Shown here piece by piece: positions 29,001 through 36,596 of a DNA stretch of 64,000 bases. Made by a program: the position numbers and the translations under genes. Below the pieces are notes generated by a model. It was not told where the DNA came from. It ran no database searches and worked only from the letters and a program-made list of their open reading frames with translations. Origin of the DNA: Coraliomargarita sinensis (GTDB lineage Bacteria; Verrucomicrobiota; Verrucomicrobiia; Opitutales; Coraliomargaritaceae); contig NZ_QHJQ01000005.1 in assembly GCF_003185655.1 (NCBI RefSeq), forward strand, positions 220,794-284,793. The letters run 5' to 3'. The first letter of the stretch is position 1, and every line of letters begins with the position of its first letter.

Positions 29001-32000
29001 GAGGTGATACCACAGCTCCGACCCTCGCTGGCAGCGACATCGTGGATGATGCCGCGGGTGGTCCGGTGGTTGAGAATACCTCGGTTACTTACACGCTGAC
29101 CTTCAGTGAAGATATGGATGCCACGACTGTGGATGTGACCGACTTCGGCAACGCCGGAACTTCGACCATCTCTGTTAATTCAGTAACCGAAACGACTGCC
29201 GGCGTCTTCAGTGTCGCGGTGACGCCAACAAATTCGGGCACCCTGCAACTTCAGGTCAATGCGGGTGCGGCACTCAAGGATCTGGCCGGCAACTCGCTCG
29301 AGACGACGTCTGCGATCCTTGACGATACGACCATTACGGTGGAAGGAAGCAATAGCGCGCCGGTCGCCAATGACGACTCGGCGGCAACGAACGAGGATAC
29401 TGGTGTCGCGATCACGCTAAGCGCTAGCGATGCAGATCTGGATCCTTTGACTTATGTCGTGGTGGACGCCCCGTCCAACGGCATCTTGTCCGGCACGGCT
29501 CCGGACCTGACTTACACGCCGAACGGCGACTATAACGGTTCGGACAGTTTTACCTTCAAGGCGAACGACGGCACGGTGGATTCCGATATTGCAACCATCA
29601 GTATCACAATCAATGCGGTCAACGACGCCCCGGTAGCCAATAGTGATTCAGCTGTGACAAACGAAGACACCAGTGTCGCGATTACGCTCACTGGTTCTGA
29701 TGTGGATGTCGCTGAAACCCTGACCTACGTTGTCGTGAGCGGCCCCTCCAGTGGTAGCTTGTCCGGCACGGCTCCGGACCTGACCTACACCCCGAACGGT
29801 GATTACAATGGAAGCGACAGTTTCACATTTGTGACGAATGATGGTACCGCAGACTCGAACACCGCAACCATTAGTATTACTGTCAATGCAGTGAATGATG
29901 CGCCTATGGCTGTTTCGGATACAGCGTCCACAGATGAGGATGCCGGAGTGGCGATTACCTTGGTTGCCTCTGACATCGAACTGGATCCGTTGAATTTTGC
30001 TGTCGTGTCAGGTCCGGCGAACGGCACTTTGAGCGGCACAGCTCCAAATCTGACCTACACGCCGAATGCCGATTACAACGGTTCGGATAGTTTCACCTTC
30101 AAGGCAAACGACGGCACGCTGGACTCAAACACGGCGACCATCAGCATCACGGTGAATGCCATCAATGATGCACCGGTCTTCACGGTCGACCCCATTGCTG
30201 GCAGCGATGCGACCGAGGACGCGGCTTACACTGGAAGTATCGCTGGCAGTGCCACGGATGCGGAAGAGGATACATTGACCTACGCACTGGTTAGTCCGGC
30301 GACCTGGTTGAGTGTGGCCAGCGACGGTACGCTGAGTGGTACACCGACCAACTCTGCTGTGGGCGCGCACAGCTTCACTGTCAGCGTCAGCGATGGAACT
30401 GCAGCTGCCGTTGAAGCGACTCTGGACATCACAGTGATCAATACCAATGACGCACCGGTGGCCAATGACGATTCGGCCACGACCGATGAGGACACCGGCG
30501 TGGTCATTACGCTGACTGGTTCCGATGTGGATGTCGGTGACACGCTGACCTATAGCGTGGTGCCCCCACCTTCGAACGGCAGCTTGAGCGGCACGGCTCC
30601 GAATCTGACTTACACCCCGAATGGCGATTTCAGTGGTTCCGACAGCTTCTCCTTTAAGACGAACGACGGTACGACCGATTCCAATACCGCGACTGTTAGC
30701 ATCACGGTGAATGCGGTGAATGATGCACCGGTGGCCAATAACGATTCAGCCTCTACTGATGAGGACACCGGCGTGGCTATTACTCTGACCGCTTCCGACG
30801 TGGATACTGGTGATACCTTGACCTACGCAGTCGTGACTGTTCCGACGAACGGTACGCTGAGCGGCACAGCTCCAAATCTGACCTATACGCCGAACGCTGA
30901 CTACAACGGCTCGGACAGCTTCACCTTTGAAGCCAACGACGGCACAGTGGATTCCAATACCGCGACTGTCTCGCTCACGGTGAACGCAGTGGATGACGCT
31001 CCGGTCGCAAACGACGACTCAGTCAGCACGGATGAGGACAATGCGGTGGCTATCACTCTTGTGGCCACAGATGCCGACAATGATCCTCTGACCTATACGG
31101 TTGAGACTCCTCCTGCCAATGGTGTGTTGAGCGGCACTGCTCCGAACCTGACTTATACGCCGAATAGCGATTATAACGGCACGGACAACTTTACCTTCTC
31201 GGCGACCGGTAATGCGGTGGCCTCGAATGTCGCAACGGTAGGTATCACGGTGAATGCGGTGAATGATGCGCCGGTTTTCGCCAGCGATCCGTTCAGCGCG
31301 TCTGATGCCACAGAGGACGCCGTATATAGCGGCACAATAGCGGGCAGTGCAACGGATGCTGACGGGGAGACTCTAAGCTATGCCAAGGTGGATGGTGCTT
31401 CCTGGCTGATTGTGGGATCCGATGGAAGCCTAAGCGGAACACCACTCAATGCAGATGTTGGCGGCAACAGCTTCACGATTAGTGCCAGCGATGGTATGAG
31501 TACCACCCAAGCGACTCTGACGATTGATGTAATCAACGTGAATGATGCTCCGTCATGGAACAGTGACCCTGTCGCCGAAGTCGACGCCACCGTCGATGCC
31601 GCCTACAGTAGCAGTCTTGCGGACGACGCGACGGATGAGGATGGCGACACGCTGACCTACTCATTGGTCAGCAGTTCAACCTGGCTCATAGTCGGCAGCG
31701 ACGGTAGCCTCAGCGGCACACCGACCAGTGCCGATTTAGGCAGTAATACCTTTACCGTCAGTGTGAGTGACGGAACCGCCGCCTCGGTTGAGGCAACTCT
31801 AACCATCGAAGTGGCCGGAGCCGGGACTGTCGTCTTCAGTGAAGATTTTGAGAGCCCCGATGTGACTGGTTATTCTGAAGGAACGACGCCGGTTTCGTGG
31901 GTCAGGGCGACTCAGGGCTTTGGTGCGACGCGTCATGGTCTCAACGATGAGGCAAGTGGCGAGTTTACCGGCCCGGTCGGGGCGCAAGCTTACTCTTTCC

Positions 32001-33649
32001 GCTACACCAACTCAGGTATTACTACGTCAGAGGGCCAGATCGGTGCTCTGACATCGGGCACCACTTACGAGGTTAGTTTCGATGTGGTCGCGGATGGTTC
32101 TAATGCCGGCGACAACTATACGGTCGCTCTTGTCACATTTAATGGAGCGGCTCGTAATGATGTTCGCGGCGGTGACGGTGGCGCAGGTATAACATCACTG
32201 CTTAACACTGCGACAGGCGCTTATTCCGGCACTACCTATCAAACCGTGACTTTCAATTACACGGCAGATGGCTCGGAAGCCTCGTTGGGGCACGACATTG
32301 CCGTCCGAATCATTGGCCAATCCACCTCAGCGAATATCGACAATCTGAGCGTCAGTGTCAGCGGCGGCGGTAGCGGTAACACAGCGCCGGTCGCCGATGA
32401 CCAGTCGGCAAGTACAAACGAGGATAATGCCTTAGCCGTCACGCTGACAGCCAGCGATGCGGACAGTGATCCTCTAACCTATGCAGTGGTGAGCAGTCCC
32501 TCCAACGGCACGCTCAGTGGTACAACGCCGAATCTAACCTATACGCCGAACGCCGAATTCAACGGTTCGGACAGCTTCACCTTTAAGACGAACGACGGTA
32601 CGGTCGATTCCAACACTGCGATGGTCTCGATCACGGTCAATGCCGTGAACGACGAACCAGTGGCGGACGACCAGTCGGTCGGCACCGACGAGGATGTCAA
32701 CGTCGCGGTCACCTTGACCGCCAGTGACCCGGACGGCGATGACCTGGCCTACAGCGTAGTTATCGGCCCGTCGGACGGTATCCTCAGTGGTACGGCCCCG
32801 AACCTGACCTATACACCAGGAAACAATTACAACGGTTCGGATAGCTTTACCTTCAAGGTCAATGACGGCACGGTGGACTCGAACACCGCAACGGTTTCGA
32901 TCACAATCAACCCGGTCAACGATGCCCCGATTTTTAACAGCGCCCCGTTCAGCGCTTCGGATGCGATCGAGGGGAACTCTTACAGCGACAGTATCTTCAG
33001 CGCTGCTTCGGATCCCGAGGGTGATCTTGTGACCTATTCGAAAGTAAGCGGGCCAGCATGGTTGGCCGTGGCTTCCGACGGGGCACTGAGTGGTACACCC
33101 GGAAGCGGTGATGTAGGTGTAAACACCTTCGTCGTCAGCGCCAGTGATGGCACCGGTAGCACAGAAGCAACAATGACGGTCGAGGTTGTTGGCCTCATGA
33201 CTGAGGACTATGCTTATGCTGAAACACTTGTTTCGGGTACGGTTAGCGGCAGCATCGCCGATACATACGATTCGGATGATACCTATGAGACGATTACCGA
33301 AGAGGAGAGCAATGGTAAGCCCTCCGAGCGCCATAGCTTTCTGGAATATATCTGGGAGTTCGACGTGGTTGGAGGCACAAGCGTGAGCTTCAACATCGAG
33401 GCCCACCACAGTGCGAATAGCGAGGGTGATGACTTTATCTTTGCCTATTCCACCACAGGGGAGAACGGCACCTACATCAACATGTTGACGATCACCAAGA
33501 CTTCAGACGATAATACCACACAGAGTTTCACGCTTCCAGAGGGCACCAGTGGAGTGATTCACGTTATCGTACTCGATGCTGACGCAACGGCGGGCAACAA
33601 CGTTCCTGACACGCTGTCCATCGACCGGATGTATTTTCTCTCCGAGTAG
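20036..33649 (+). CDS. Giant secreted multi-domain protein (4537 residues): PDZ, toroid, HEAT, PASTA, Ig-like and cadherin-like modules
   Basis: The signal peptide is cut after SANA (residue 40). Approximate order: PDZ-like 60-165 (VDAGSPADGILAVGDVILG); alpha/alpha-toroid region resembling DUF6288 170-560; HEAT repeats 570-640; PKD-like 838-935; cadherin-like repeat 1 at 940-1030; lectin/LamG-like 1035-1280; FN3 1283-1375; PASTA 1380-1450; Ig-like; PASTA 1565-1628; four SbsA/Big_5-type Ig domains (1634-1745 and 1935-2275). Four copies of a ~180-residue beta-sandwich lie near 1752, 2280, 2775 and 3930. Ten more cadherin-like repeats (~91 residues, GTAPNLTYTPN and GSDSFTFKANDG) and four putative-Ig (He_PIG) domains fill 2590-4386. 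A distinct beta-sandwich ends the protein (4388-4537). No PEP-CTERM, LPXTG or T9SS sorting signal is seen. The likely role is surface adhesion or polysaccharide binding; a catalytic role for the N-terminal toroid is possible. Confidence 0.88.
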   Translation: MNIQCYPLSAVSALKKARQTTLTLGLFAASFLAFATSANAQVPDLTAGGEPTDSEYINLGPTGMEGWIYNKGSGKLNETVDARQILVTAVDAGSPADGILAVGDVILGADGTGASPVSFTSDARKALAYAIDDAEGNNPAVLKLLRWRSGVTTEVSITLEYLGGSYSATAPYNCLKSAAILEKGIEYIMNNVTDTGYGGFAPTVLLAANDPANPDNAARQARAQAEAYELNLTQDEIDDMESNDLTRSIGKPWNIGPALITQAEYYLQTGDSTVLPSIRARAVQIANAQSMFGTMGHHYSLPGPNGELNQAYGIGYGPVNNAGMPCFLGLILAEKCGLTDQRILDGIARAAKYFQYYADLGTVPYGENKETGSIANNGKSGLNAIALGMLSGYEHQAKYFSKMSVFGASERDGGHTGPFFNHLWTPLGANFGGQDALVNYFQTTSWLYDLQRRWDGDFVYHPYYQNGGISDNWGQGHKPSWTTLLTYAAPLKQIHITGKSAAAAQVLDATDIAHIDFAKTYDPTTRTTTELIEDLKSPLPQLHWSASSEIGTNRTADHATILPTLIDIAQNSTVYAERHGAIFALGQIADDSTAPVLAGLCSDPDSKVRYMAANSLNKLSLAAKTAEVATIVNGLVANDRPVLPLDPENPLHVEKQAFASLLFDGNNGIWGGTRVDTADRNLLYPAFRILATAPMGVTARVPTMSVAPYLTKADVDALADVLVDVAYYQVPAENSYSQRADAITAMRTHNYADGVPVAIRAYGEVTKNHGMFLTELENYAASSLLVNPDPQVIEFCKQLVSTEDPYFFGQKYHEAAQAVLDAIAADQLPEQVVPFKSVDWVFADQPSLTLPATSTVLRVQSSDLAKGTPYYTWRKVHGAGEVSFAPNGTAEAKDTTVLFDGTAGVYTFEVTMADEKGLTEAYGTVTVTLNESGGSLPANTAPTANADSITAGQGTPTQLTLTGSDPEGQDLIYKVLDGPSNGYLTGTAPDLVYTSDLAYTGADSVTFEVMDTEGLLSASATVSITVNAVTDVGLAIYEPFDYPTGGFNGSSSVNEIGLDGSWTAQANMDIVGGSLNYGSLVTNGSALSASDSIRSHAASRAISPTALAGNGLLDDGATLWFSAMLGHPGMVDQIYMALANDQLSNSADNHYIVDDGAQLGSGLGVWLDKSEVRATHFRDSSQGGQVAGTWTSQYGAIKSGVQRLVVGKINWGANSDTIEIYLPWEDLILPSAPSSTLTVDVDQSTFDTLTFSRNGTPLIDEIRFGSNYQSVIQGTVAMVPDTSAPTPDPMTFAVAPTPISSSSITMTATTAFDLNGVEYYFTCTAGGGNDSGWQDSNVYTDSGLTPGVEYSYTVKARDKQPAGNATAASGVASATIPVGGTVPDLVGIEQSSAEDLLGLAELSVGTITDASAYSLTIPAGHVLSQTPAAGSTAAYGSAVDLEISIGQDPALPTLASVDIVDDQSGGPVVINTAMTYTLTFSEDIDAATLDAADFVNVGDVSVTIGTITETSPGVVTVDVTPTSIGLLRFAVAQGASIQDAQGDAFNSDRATIDDTVITVNLTDEVVPDVVGLAQTTAESDIVAANLVVGTVNNIYDELVPGGDVISQDPIGGSSIPGQSPVDLVVSLGPPPDTTGPVVVSTDPADAAYNVEANANLHVTFDEDVFTNSGNIVIRNLTDGGDVIISVTDTAQVSAYLNVLTIDPAEDLVGGKSYAVRIASGAVVDASGNEYAGINDNSVWNFSTSPTGLETTLLEEDFEAPDVAAYAEGTTPANWVRADQGFNASRHGLSDKAGGDFSAADPNHQAYAFRYGNSGITTAEGALKAIEEGDTYEISFDVVRDDGANSGTPYDARLIAYTLGDPRNDCRTSDPGIELMAVTGDARTDGLFSTVVFNYTVAAGDPAIGMDLTLRIKGASTSAIIDNVSVKTITNPNEPDQVPPAVASLTPNDDAENVPVTDNLRIVFDEDIAVGAGNITIKNLNNGSETVINAIDGNQVLLIGDTLEINPEEDLDSLTFYSVQIEPGVITDLAGNGYAGISDDISWTFNTGETSDSVAPGILALSPGDGASGVSYRTNLTLTMNENVVVNAGNITLKNLTDSTQVVIDVKDSSQVSAAGPDVTITPANYFAEGKNYAVQIDAGAILDLSGNPFAGIADDTTWNFSISANNPPAVATLNPADESVNVDIATNLVVTFDEDIAAGTGNLTLRNVNTSSDLLIDVNDGTQVTISGATLTINPASNLAEATNYAILIDAGAVEDLAGNSFGGITSEATWNIATGVSQVGLAFSDDFEVASGSPDVDASGSGGDTSKQTGPNWVRATQAFGSDRHGIVDESSNQFTDPGGEQAYAFRYTNSGITTVESAIGTLQSGKIYRVSFNVVGDGYNNGGAYNVGLVTFAPGASRNDVSGMGNGTSMVLATASGDYTGTAYQLVSFEYISDGSSDAAVQGHDLAIRLDGATTTANIDNVQITINDAPNDVVAPTLAGSDIVDNQSGGPILTNTPVTYTVTFSEDMDAATVTAADFSNAGTAAVTIGSVSEPAPGVFSIEATPTTEGTLQMQVSAGAVLDDLAGNALDTTSAIADDTTITVDAPNNPPVAQNDSVSTNEDTPVAITLVATDADSDPLTYAVVTPPSNGVLTGTAPNLTYTPNSAFSGSDSFTFKANDGTVDSNTATVSITVNAGPANNAPVASDDSVTTDEDVSVAIALVATDADSDPLTYSVEAAPTNGTLTGTEPNLTYTPDVGYAGSDSFTFKANDGTEDSNIATVSITVNAAPVEGVVFADDFEAGANPYGGTTADVASYNLNNTSKSANTALWVRSSDGFGSDRNGLIDEIENSGLNFTDPVGEQAYGFRYTNSGVTTAEGILGALTNGTTIDVSFDVVMDGHNSGTAYDALLLLFDPGANRSSLQYGEKGSSAVLARATGNATGDGSYTTITFSYVVGDPVVDNDGDGGVVDSAWLATLIGKDIALRFDGATTCANIDNVEVSITSEGGGDTTAPTLAGSDIVDDAAGGPVVENTSVTYTLTFSEDMDATTVDVTDFGNAGTSTISVNSVTETTAGVFSVAVTPTNSGTLQLQVNAGAALKDLAGNSLETTSAILDDTTITVEGSNSAPVANDDSAATNEDTGVAITLSASDADLDPLTYVVVDAPSNGILSGTAPDLTYTPNGDYNGSDSFTFKANDGTVDSDIATISITINAVNDAPVANSDSAVTNEDTSVAITLTGSDVDVAETLTYVVVSGPSSGSLSGTAPDLTYTPNGDYNGSDSFTFVTNDGTADSNTATISITVNAVNDAPMAVSDTASTDEDAGVAITLVASDIELDPLNFAVVSGPANGTLSGTAPNLTYTPNADYNGSDSFTFKANDGTLDSNTATISITVNAINDAPVFTVDPIAGSDATEDAAYTGSIAGSATDAEEDTLTYALVSPATWLSVASDGTLSGTPTNSAVGAHSFTVSVSDGTAAAVEATLDITVINTNDAPVANDDSATTDEDTGVVITLTGSDVDVGDTLTYSVVPPPSNGSLSGTAPNLTYTPNGDFSGSDSFSFKTNDGTTDSNTATVSITVNAVNDAPVANNDSASTDEDTGVAITLTASDVDTGDTLTYAVVTVPTNGTLSGTAPNLTYTPNADYNGSDSFTFEANDGTVDSNTATVSLTVNAVDDAPVANDDSVSTDEDNAVAITLVATDADNDPLTYTVETPPANGVLSGTAPNLTYTPNSDYNGTDNFTFSATGNAVASNVATVGITVNAVNDAPVFASDPFSASDATEDAVYSGTIAGSATDADGETLSYAKVDGASWLIVGSDGSLSGTPLNADVGGNSFTISASDGMSTTQATLTIDVINVNDAPSWNSDPVAEVDATVDAAYSSSLADDATDEDGDTLTYSLVSSSTWLIVGSDGSLSGTPTSADLGSNTFTVSVSDGTAASVEATLTIEVAGAGTVVFSEDFESPDVTGYSEGTTPVSWVRATQGFGATRHGLNDEASGEFTGPVGAQAYSFRYTNSGITTSEGQIGALTSGTTYEVSFDVVADGSNAGDNYTVALVTFNGAARNDVRGGDGGAGITSLLNTATGAYSGTTYQTVTFNYTADGSEASLGHDIAVRIIGQSTSANIDNLSVSVSGGGSGNTAPVADDQSASTNEDNALAVTLTASDADSDPLTYAVVSSPSNGTLSGTTPNLTYTPNAEFNGSDSFTFKTNDGTVDSNTAMVSITVNAVNDEPVADDQSVGTDEDVNVAVTLTASDPDGDDLAYSVVIGPSDGILSGTAPNLTYTPGNNYNGSDSFTFKVNDGTVDSNTATVSITINPVNDAPIFNSAPFSASDAIEGNSYSDSIFSAASDPEGDLVTYSKVSGPAWLAVASDGALSGTPGSGDVGVNTFVVSASDGTGSTEATMTVEVVGLMTEDYAYAETLVSGTVSGSIADTYDSDDTYETITEEESNGKPSERHSFLEYIWEFDVVGGTSVSFNIEAHHSANSEGDDFIFAYSTTGENGTYINMLTITKTSDDNTTQSFTLPEGTSGVIHVIVLDADATAGNNVPDTLSIDRMYFLSE
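29350..31269 (+). repeat. Densest stretch of tandem ~273-bp cadherin-like repeats inside the giant gene
   Basis: Six units of ~91 residues (two runs of three) separated by one He_PIG-type domain at 30169-30450. Each unit runs from APVANDDS...TDED through GTAPNLTYTPN and GSDSFTFKANDGT to VSITVNAVND. Unit boundaries near 29626, 29899, 30451, 30727 and 30997 are conserved in DNA as well as protein, which favours recombination and repeat-number change. Confidence 0.8.
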
Positions 33650-33654
33650 TTTTA

Positions 33655-33691
33655 GACCACTGCTCCGGTCCATCTGGCTGGAGCAGTGGTC
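33655..33691. terminator. Bidirectional hairpin terminator between convergent genes
   Basis: GACCACTGCTCC (33655-33666) pairs perfectly with 33680-33691 around a 13-nt loop. It lies just after the giant gene's stop (33649) and before the end of the sulfatase gene on the other strand (33722). There is no long T-tract on either side, so efficiency is uncertain. Confidence 0.7.
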
Positions 33692-33721
33692 ACAAATTGC
33701 CAGACTCATAATGACAGCCAG

Positions 33722-35149
33722 TCAGTATGAGTTATAATCCTCACCGTTGAGGCTCATTACAACGGACTTCTGCCAATTGAGCAATTTTTGCTGCATGTCC
33801 TCAAGGTGTTGCTGAAGAGCCTCCTCGTCAGACAGGTCGGTTTGCTCTCCGGGGTCGCTTTCCAGATTGTAGAGTTCGTAGGTCGTTCCCTCGATCCGGT
33901 GTAATTTCCAGGGCCAATCCAGCCAAGCGGCGTGGCCGGGCGAGAACTCCTCCGGATAATCAGGGAATTCATTGACGTCCTTGAGCAATCTCGGCGGATC
34001 GTGAGGTCGGGGCACGCCAGCCTTTTGCTTTTCCATGATCGCCTTCAAGATTTGATCGCTGCGGGTGAGGTCTCCGTCCTTGAAGTCATGCCAAAACCCC
34101 ATCGGTTTGCTGCGCTGCACCATTGAGCCATCAAATGACGGACTTATATCAATCCCGTCTAGGGGATGACGCAGGCGTGCGTCGACGCCCGCCATGGATA
34201 AAAGTGTGGGCATGAGATCGTTGGTGGAAGAAGGCAGTGCGCTGCGCCCCGTTAGTTGCTGCCCGGGCCACTCGACAATCGATGGCACGCGCAATCCACC
34301 CTCGTAAATCGAGCCTTTTTTGGCTCTTCCTCCGGAGCTTTCCGCCAGCAGTCCGCCGTTGTCGCTGCAGTACCATAGGATGGTATTTTTCGCGACTCCG
34401 AGCTGTCTGAGTTCCGAGCGCAAGCGACCCAGTTGTTCGTCGAGTAGGGTGATTTCACGGAAATAACCCGCGTGTTTCTTGCCTTCATACAGCTTTGGGC
34501 CATCCGGCACCTCTGCATGCGGATAATGCGGCGACGGGAACCAGATGACGGCAAACAGCGGGTCGGGGCCGTCTTTATACCTTTCGATGAATGCCAGCGC
34601 CTCATCCATGAGGACGACTGAACCCTTGCCCTCATAGTGTTCGACCGTGCCGTTACGACTCAGGTAGGGGTCGTTGTCAAAAAAGTTCAGGCCGATGTCC
34701 CATTCATCAAAGCCCATACCGCCGGGATTACAGGGTGTATTTGGTTGTGCGGAGCCAACATGCAGCTTCCCGAAAATCCCCGTTTTATAACCGGCTGACT
34801 GGAGGATTTCCGCCAGGGTTTGTTCCTGCGGACGCAGATAATGGCCATAGTTAGCCACATTGGTACGAATGGGATGCCGCCCGGTCAGCACGCTGGCTCG
34901 GGTGGGGGAGCAGACCGGTGCGGCCGCATGGAATCGGTCGAAGACAAAGCCTTCCTTCGCCATCGCGTCCATCGCCGGGGTTTGCACGAAGGGGTGCCCG
35001 TTGTAGCCCGCATCGCCCCAGCCTTGGTCGTCGGCCATGACCAGTATGATGTTTGGCCGGTCTTTTTCTGCTGTCGTCCTGCTGTGAGTGCAGGAAATCT
35101 GCGAAAGTGCGATCAGTATGCCTAGCGTAGCTGCGAGGTAAGTCTTCAT
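33722..35149 (-). CDS. Formylglycine-dependent sulfatase, probably exported or lipid-anchored
   Basis: 475 residues. The N-terminus MKTYLAATLGILIALSQISC looks like a signal sequence ending at Cys20, but the lipobox (SQISC) is poor, so lipoprotein status is uncertain. NIILVMADDQGWGD gives metal ligands D40 and D41. CSPTRASVLTGRHP (C80 to R84) is the Cys-type sulfatase signature in its CxPTR form. CSDNGG and GGLRVPSIVEWPG are typical of arylsulfatase A/N-acetylgalactosamine-sulfatase-like enzymes. The C-terminal YELYNLESDPGEQTDLS is also standard. It is monocistronic and convergent with the giant gene. The substrate is probably a sulfated glycan; the residue attacked cannot be told here. Confidence 0.93.
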   Translation of the reverse strand: MKTYLAATLGILIALSQISCTHSRTTAEKDRPNIILVMADDQGWGDAGYNGHPFVQTPAMDAMAKEGFVFDRFHAAAPVCSPTRASVLTGRHPIRTNVANYGHYLRPQEQTLAEILQSAGYKTGIFGKLHVGSAQPNTPCNPGGMGFDEWDIGLNFFDNDPYLSRNGTVEHYEGKGSVVLMDEALAFIERYKDGPDPLFAVIWFPSPHYPHAEVPDGPKLYEGKKHAGYFREITLLDEQLGRLRSELRQLGVAKNTILWYCSDNGGLLAESSGGRAKKGSIYEGGLRVPSIVEWPGQQLTGRSALPSSTNDLMPTLLSMAGVDARLRHPLDGIDISPSFDGSMVQRSKPMGFWHDFKDGDLTRSDQILKAIMEKQKAGVPRPHDPPRLLKDVNEFPDYPEEFSPGHAAWLDWPWKLHRIEGTTYELYNLESDPGEQTDLSDEEALQQHLEDMQQKLLNWQKSVVMSLNGEDYNSY

Positions 35150-35252
35150 GACGCAGTAAATCAGCGCCCATCCCGCTCCTTGGCAAGTCTAGCCGGGGAT
35201 ATGGGACACTTTGAACCGTCCAGTTAAGTGTAAAGCCCGAATAGTCGGCGAC

Positions 35253-35283
35253 AAAAAAGCCCGGCTTGTACAGCCGGGCTTTT
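35253..35283 (-). terminator. Rho-independent terminator of hpf
   Basis: On the - strand a 12-bp stem (AAAAGCCCGGCT with its partner, 35255-35266 and 35272-35283) and a 5-nt loop are followed by a run of T. It starts 20 bp after the hpf stop codon. Confidence 0.88.
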
Positions 35284-35302
35284 GAAAAGGTTCGGGGCAG
35301 AA

Positions 35303-35668
35303 CTAGCTCGCTTTGGGGATTTCCGCCGGAATGTCGACCGGATGTGTATCCTTGCGCTTCACCTTGTTCATGCGCGATCTTCGGCGAAGCATTCGGTCGA
35401 GTTTGCTTACCATGTCGTCAATCGATTTATACAGGTCATTGGTCGCGGCACTGGCAAAGTGATCGTTACCACGCACTTCGAGTTGCCCTTTGGCGATAAA
35501 CTCAGCCTGGTGCGAGGAATTGTGCGTGTCGTAGTCAAGTTCCACCCGCATGCGGATGATGTGATCGTCGTGCTCGAACAGCTTTTCAGCCTTTTCATGA
35601 ACCATATTTTTAATCGCCTCGGTCAGTTCCATGTTGTGACCGGAGATAATGACGTCATGTTGTTTCAT
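35303..35668 (-). CDS. hpf: Ribosome hibernation promoting factor, short form
   Basis: 121 residues. HPF/RaiA proteins bind the 30S decoding region during stationary phase and inactivate ribosomes. The fold beta-alpha-beta-beta-beta-alpha is visible: VIISGHNMELTEAIKNMVHEKAEKL, then MRVELDYD, AEFIAKGQLEVRG and ASAATNDLYKSIDDMVSKLDRMLRRRSR. The basic stretch RRRSRMNKVKRKD marks the second helix and tail. It lacks the ~60-residue C-terminal dimerisation domain of long HPF, so it is the short type. A GGAAGG lies nine bases before the ATG, one of the few clear ribosome binding sites in the window. A strong terminator follows. Confidence 0.93.
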   Translation of the reverse strand: MKQHDVIISGHNMELTEAIKNMVHEKAEKLFEHDDHIIRMRVELDYDTHNSSHQAEFIAKGQLEVRGNDHFASAATNDLYKSIDDMVSKLDRMLRRRSRMNKVKRKDTHPVDIPAEIPKAS

Positions 35669-35745
35669 ATATTTATACCTTCCTTTATCGGTTCAGTTTA
35701 ACAGAGCCGACCGGCCCTGCCTCTTCTTCAAATTGAGACACAAAA

Positions 35746-36576
35746 ATGCCAATTCCCGTTCCACTAAATGAAACGCTGAACCGGTTTGCCCTCATCATTG
35801 TGACGGGCGGTTCATCAGGAATTGGCTGCTCAATTATCAAAGCAATTAATACCGTAGTGCCAGAGGCTGTAATCTGCAACCTTTCTCGGTCAGAACCTGA
35901 TGTTTTTTTAGGAAAAAAAGGGGTGCATTTGTCCACCGATTTGAGCGACGCGAAGCAAGTTGATGCAGCTGCCGCAGAATTAAGGCGTGTTATAGGTGAC
36001 TTGCCGCCCGGAGAGGTTCTTCTCGTGAATAACAGCGGGTTTGGTGACTATGGCCCCACGCAGGAGGCGGAGATCGATAAACAATTGAATATGATCGACT
36101 TGAACGTCCGGGCCGTCGTTGATTTGACACTGCAAATCCTGCCGGAAATGCAGGAACGCGGTGGAGTTGTGATGAATATCGCGTCCACTGCAGCCTTCCA
36201 ACCCACGCCTTATCTGGCAGCCTACGGCGCAACAAAAGCCTTCGTTTTGAACTGGTCACTCGCCCTGAATGAGGACCTGCGTGGCACCAAGGTTAGCGCC
36301 ATGGCGATATGCCCGGGGCCGACGCGTTCGAATTTCTTCAAACGGGCCGGTTTTGAGACCCCGCCGATGGAGGCGGGTGGCTTCAACAAATATCTGGATA
36401 TGACCGCCGACGAGGTCGCGAAATGTGCGCTGCGTGGGCTCGCCAAAGGTAAGCCCCTGGTCGTGACCGGTTTTTTAAACAAATGCATTGCCTTTCTTGG
36501 GAGTAAAACGCCACGAGTGCTCGTGACCAGTTTGGGTGGCAAGGTGCTCCGGAAGATGAGGCTGGGAGAGGGATGA
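35746..36576 (+). CDS. Short-chain dehydrogenase/reductase (SDR family)
   Basis: 276 residues. A classical SDR: TGGSSGIG (residues 20-27) binds NAD(P), NNSG follows, and the catalytic set is Ser in IASTA with Y160 and K164 of YGATK. PGPTRSNFF follows the active site as usual. The C-terminal ~60 residues (NKCIAFLGSKTPRVLVTSLGGKVLRKM) are basic and amphipathic, as in DltE-like or YqjQ-like SDRs that act on lipid-linked substrates; specificity is otherwise unknown. It is divergent from hpf and followed by a pair of hairpins. No clear Shine-Dalgarno sequence is visible. Confidence 0.92.
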   Translation: MPIPVPLNETLNRFALIIVTGGSSGIGCSIIKAINTVVPEAVICNLSRSEPDVFLGKKGVHLSTDLSDAKQVDAAAAELRRVIGDLPPGEVLLVNNSGFGDYGPTQEAEIDKQLNMIDLNVRAVVDLTLQILPEMQERGGVVMNIASTAAFQPTPYLAAYGATKAFVLNWSLALNEDLRGTKVSAMAICPGPTRSNFFKRAGFETPPMEAGGFNKYLDMTADEVAKCALRGLAKGKPLVVTGFLNKCIAFLGSKTPRVLVTSLGGKVLRKMRLGEG

Positions 36577-36596
36577 ACGGTCTTTTCGGGTATATG

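Noticed and set aside
29350..31269. Possible CRISPR-like direct repeats
   Set aside because: The repeats are in-frame protein modules of ~273 bp with divergent codons, not short repeats with unique spacers.
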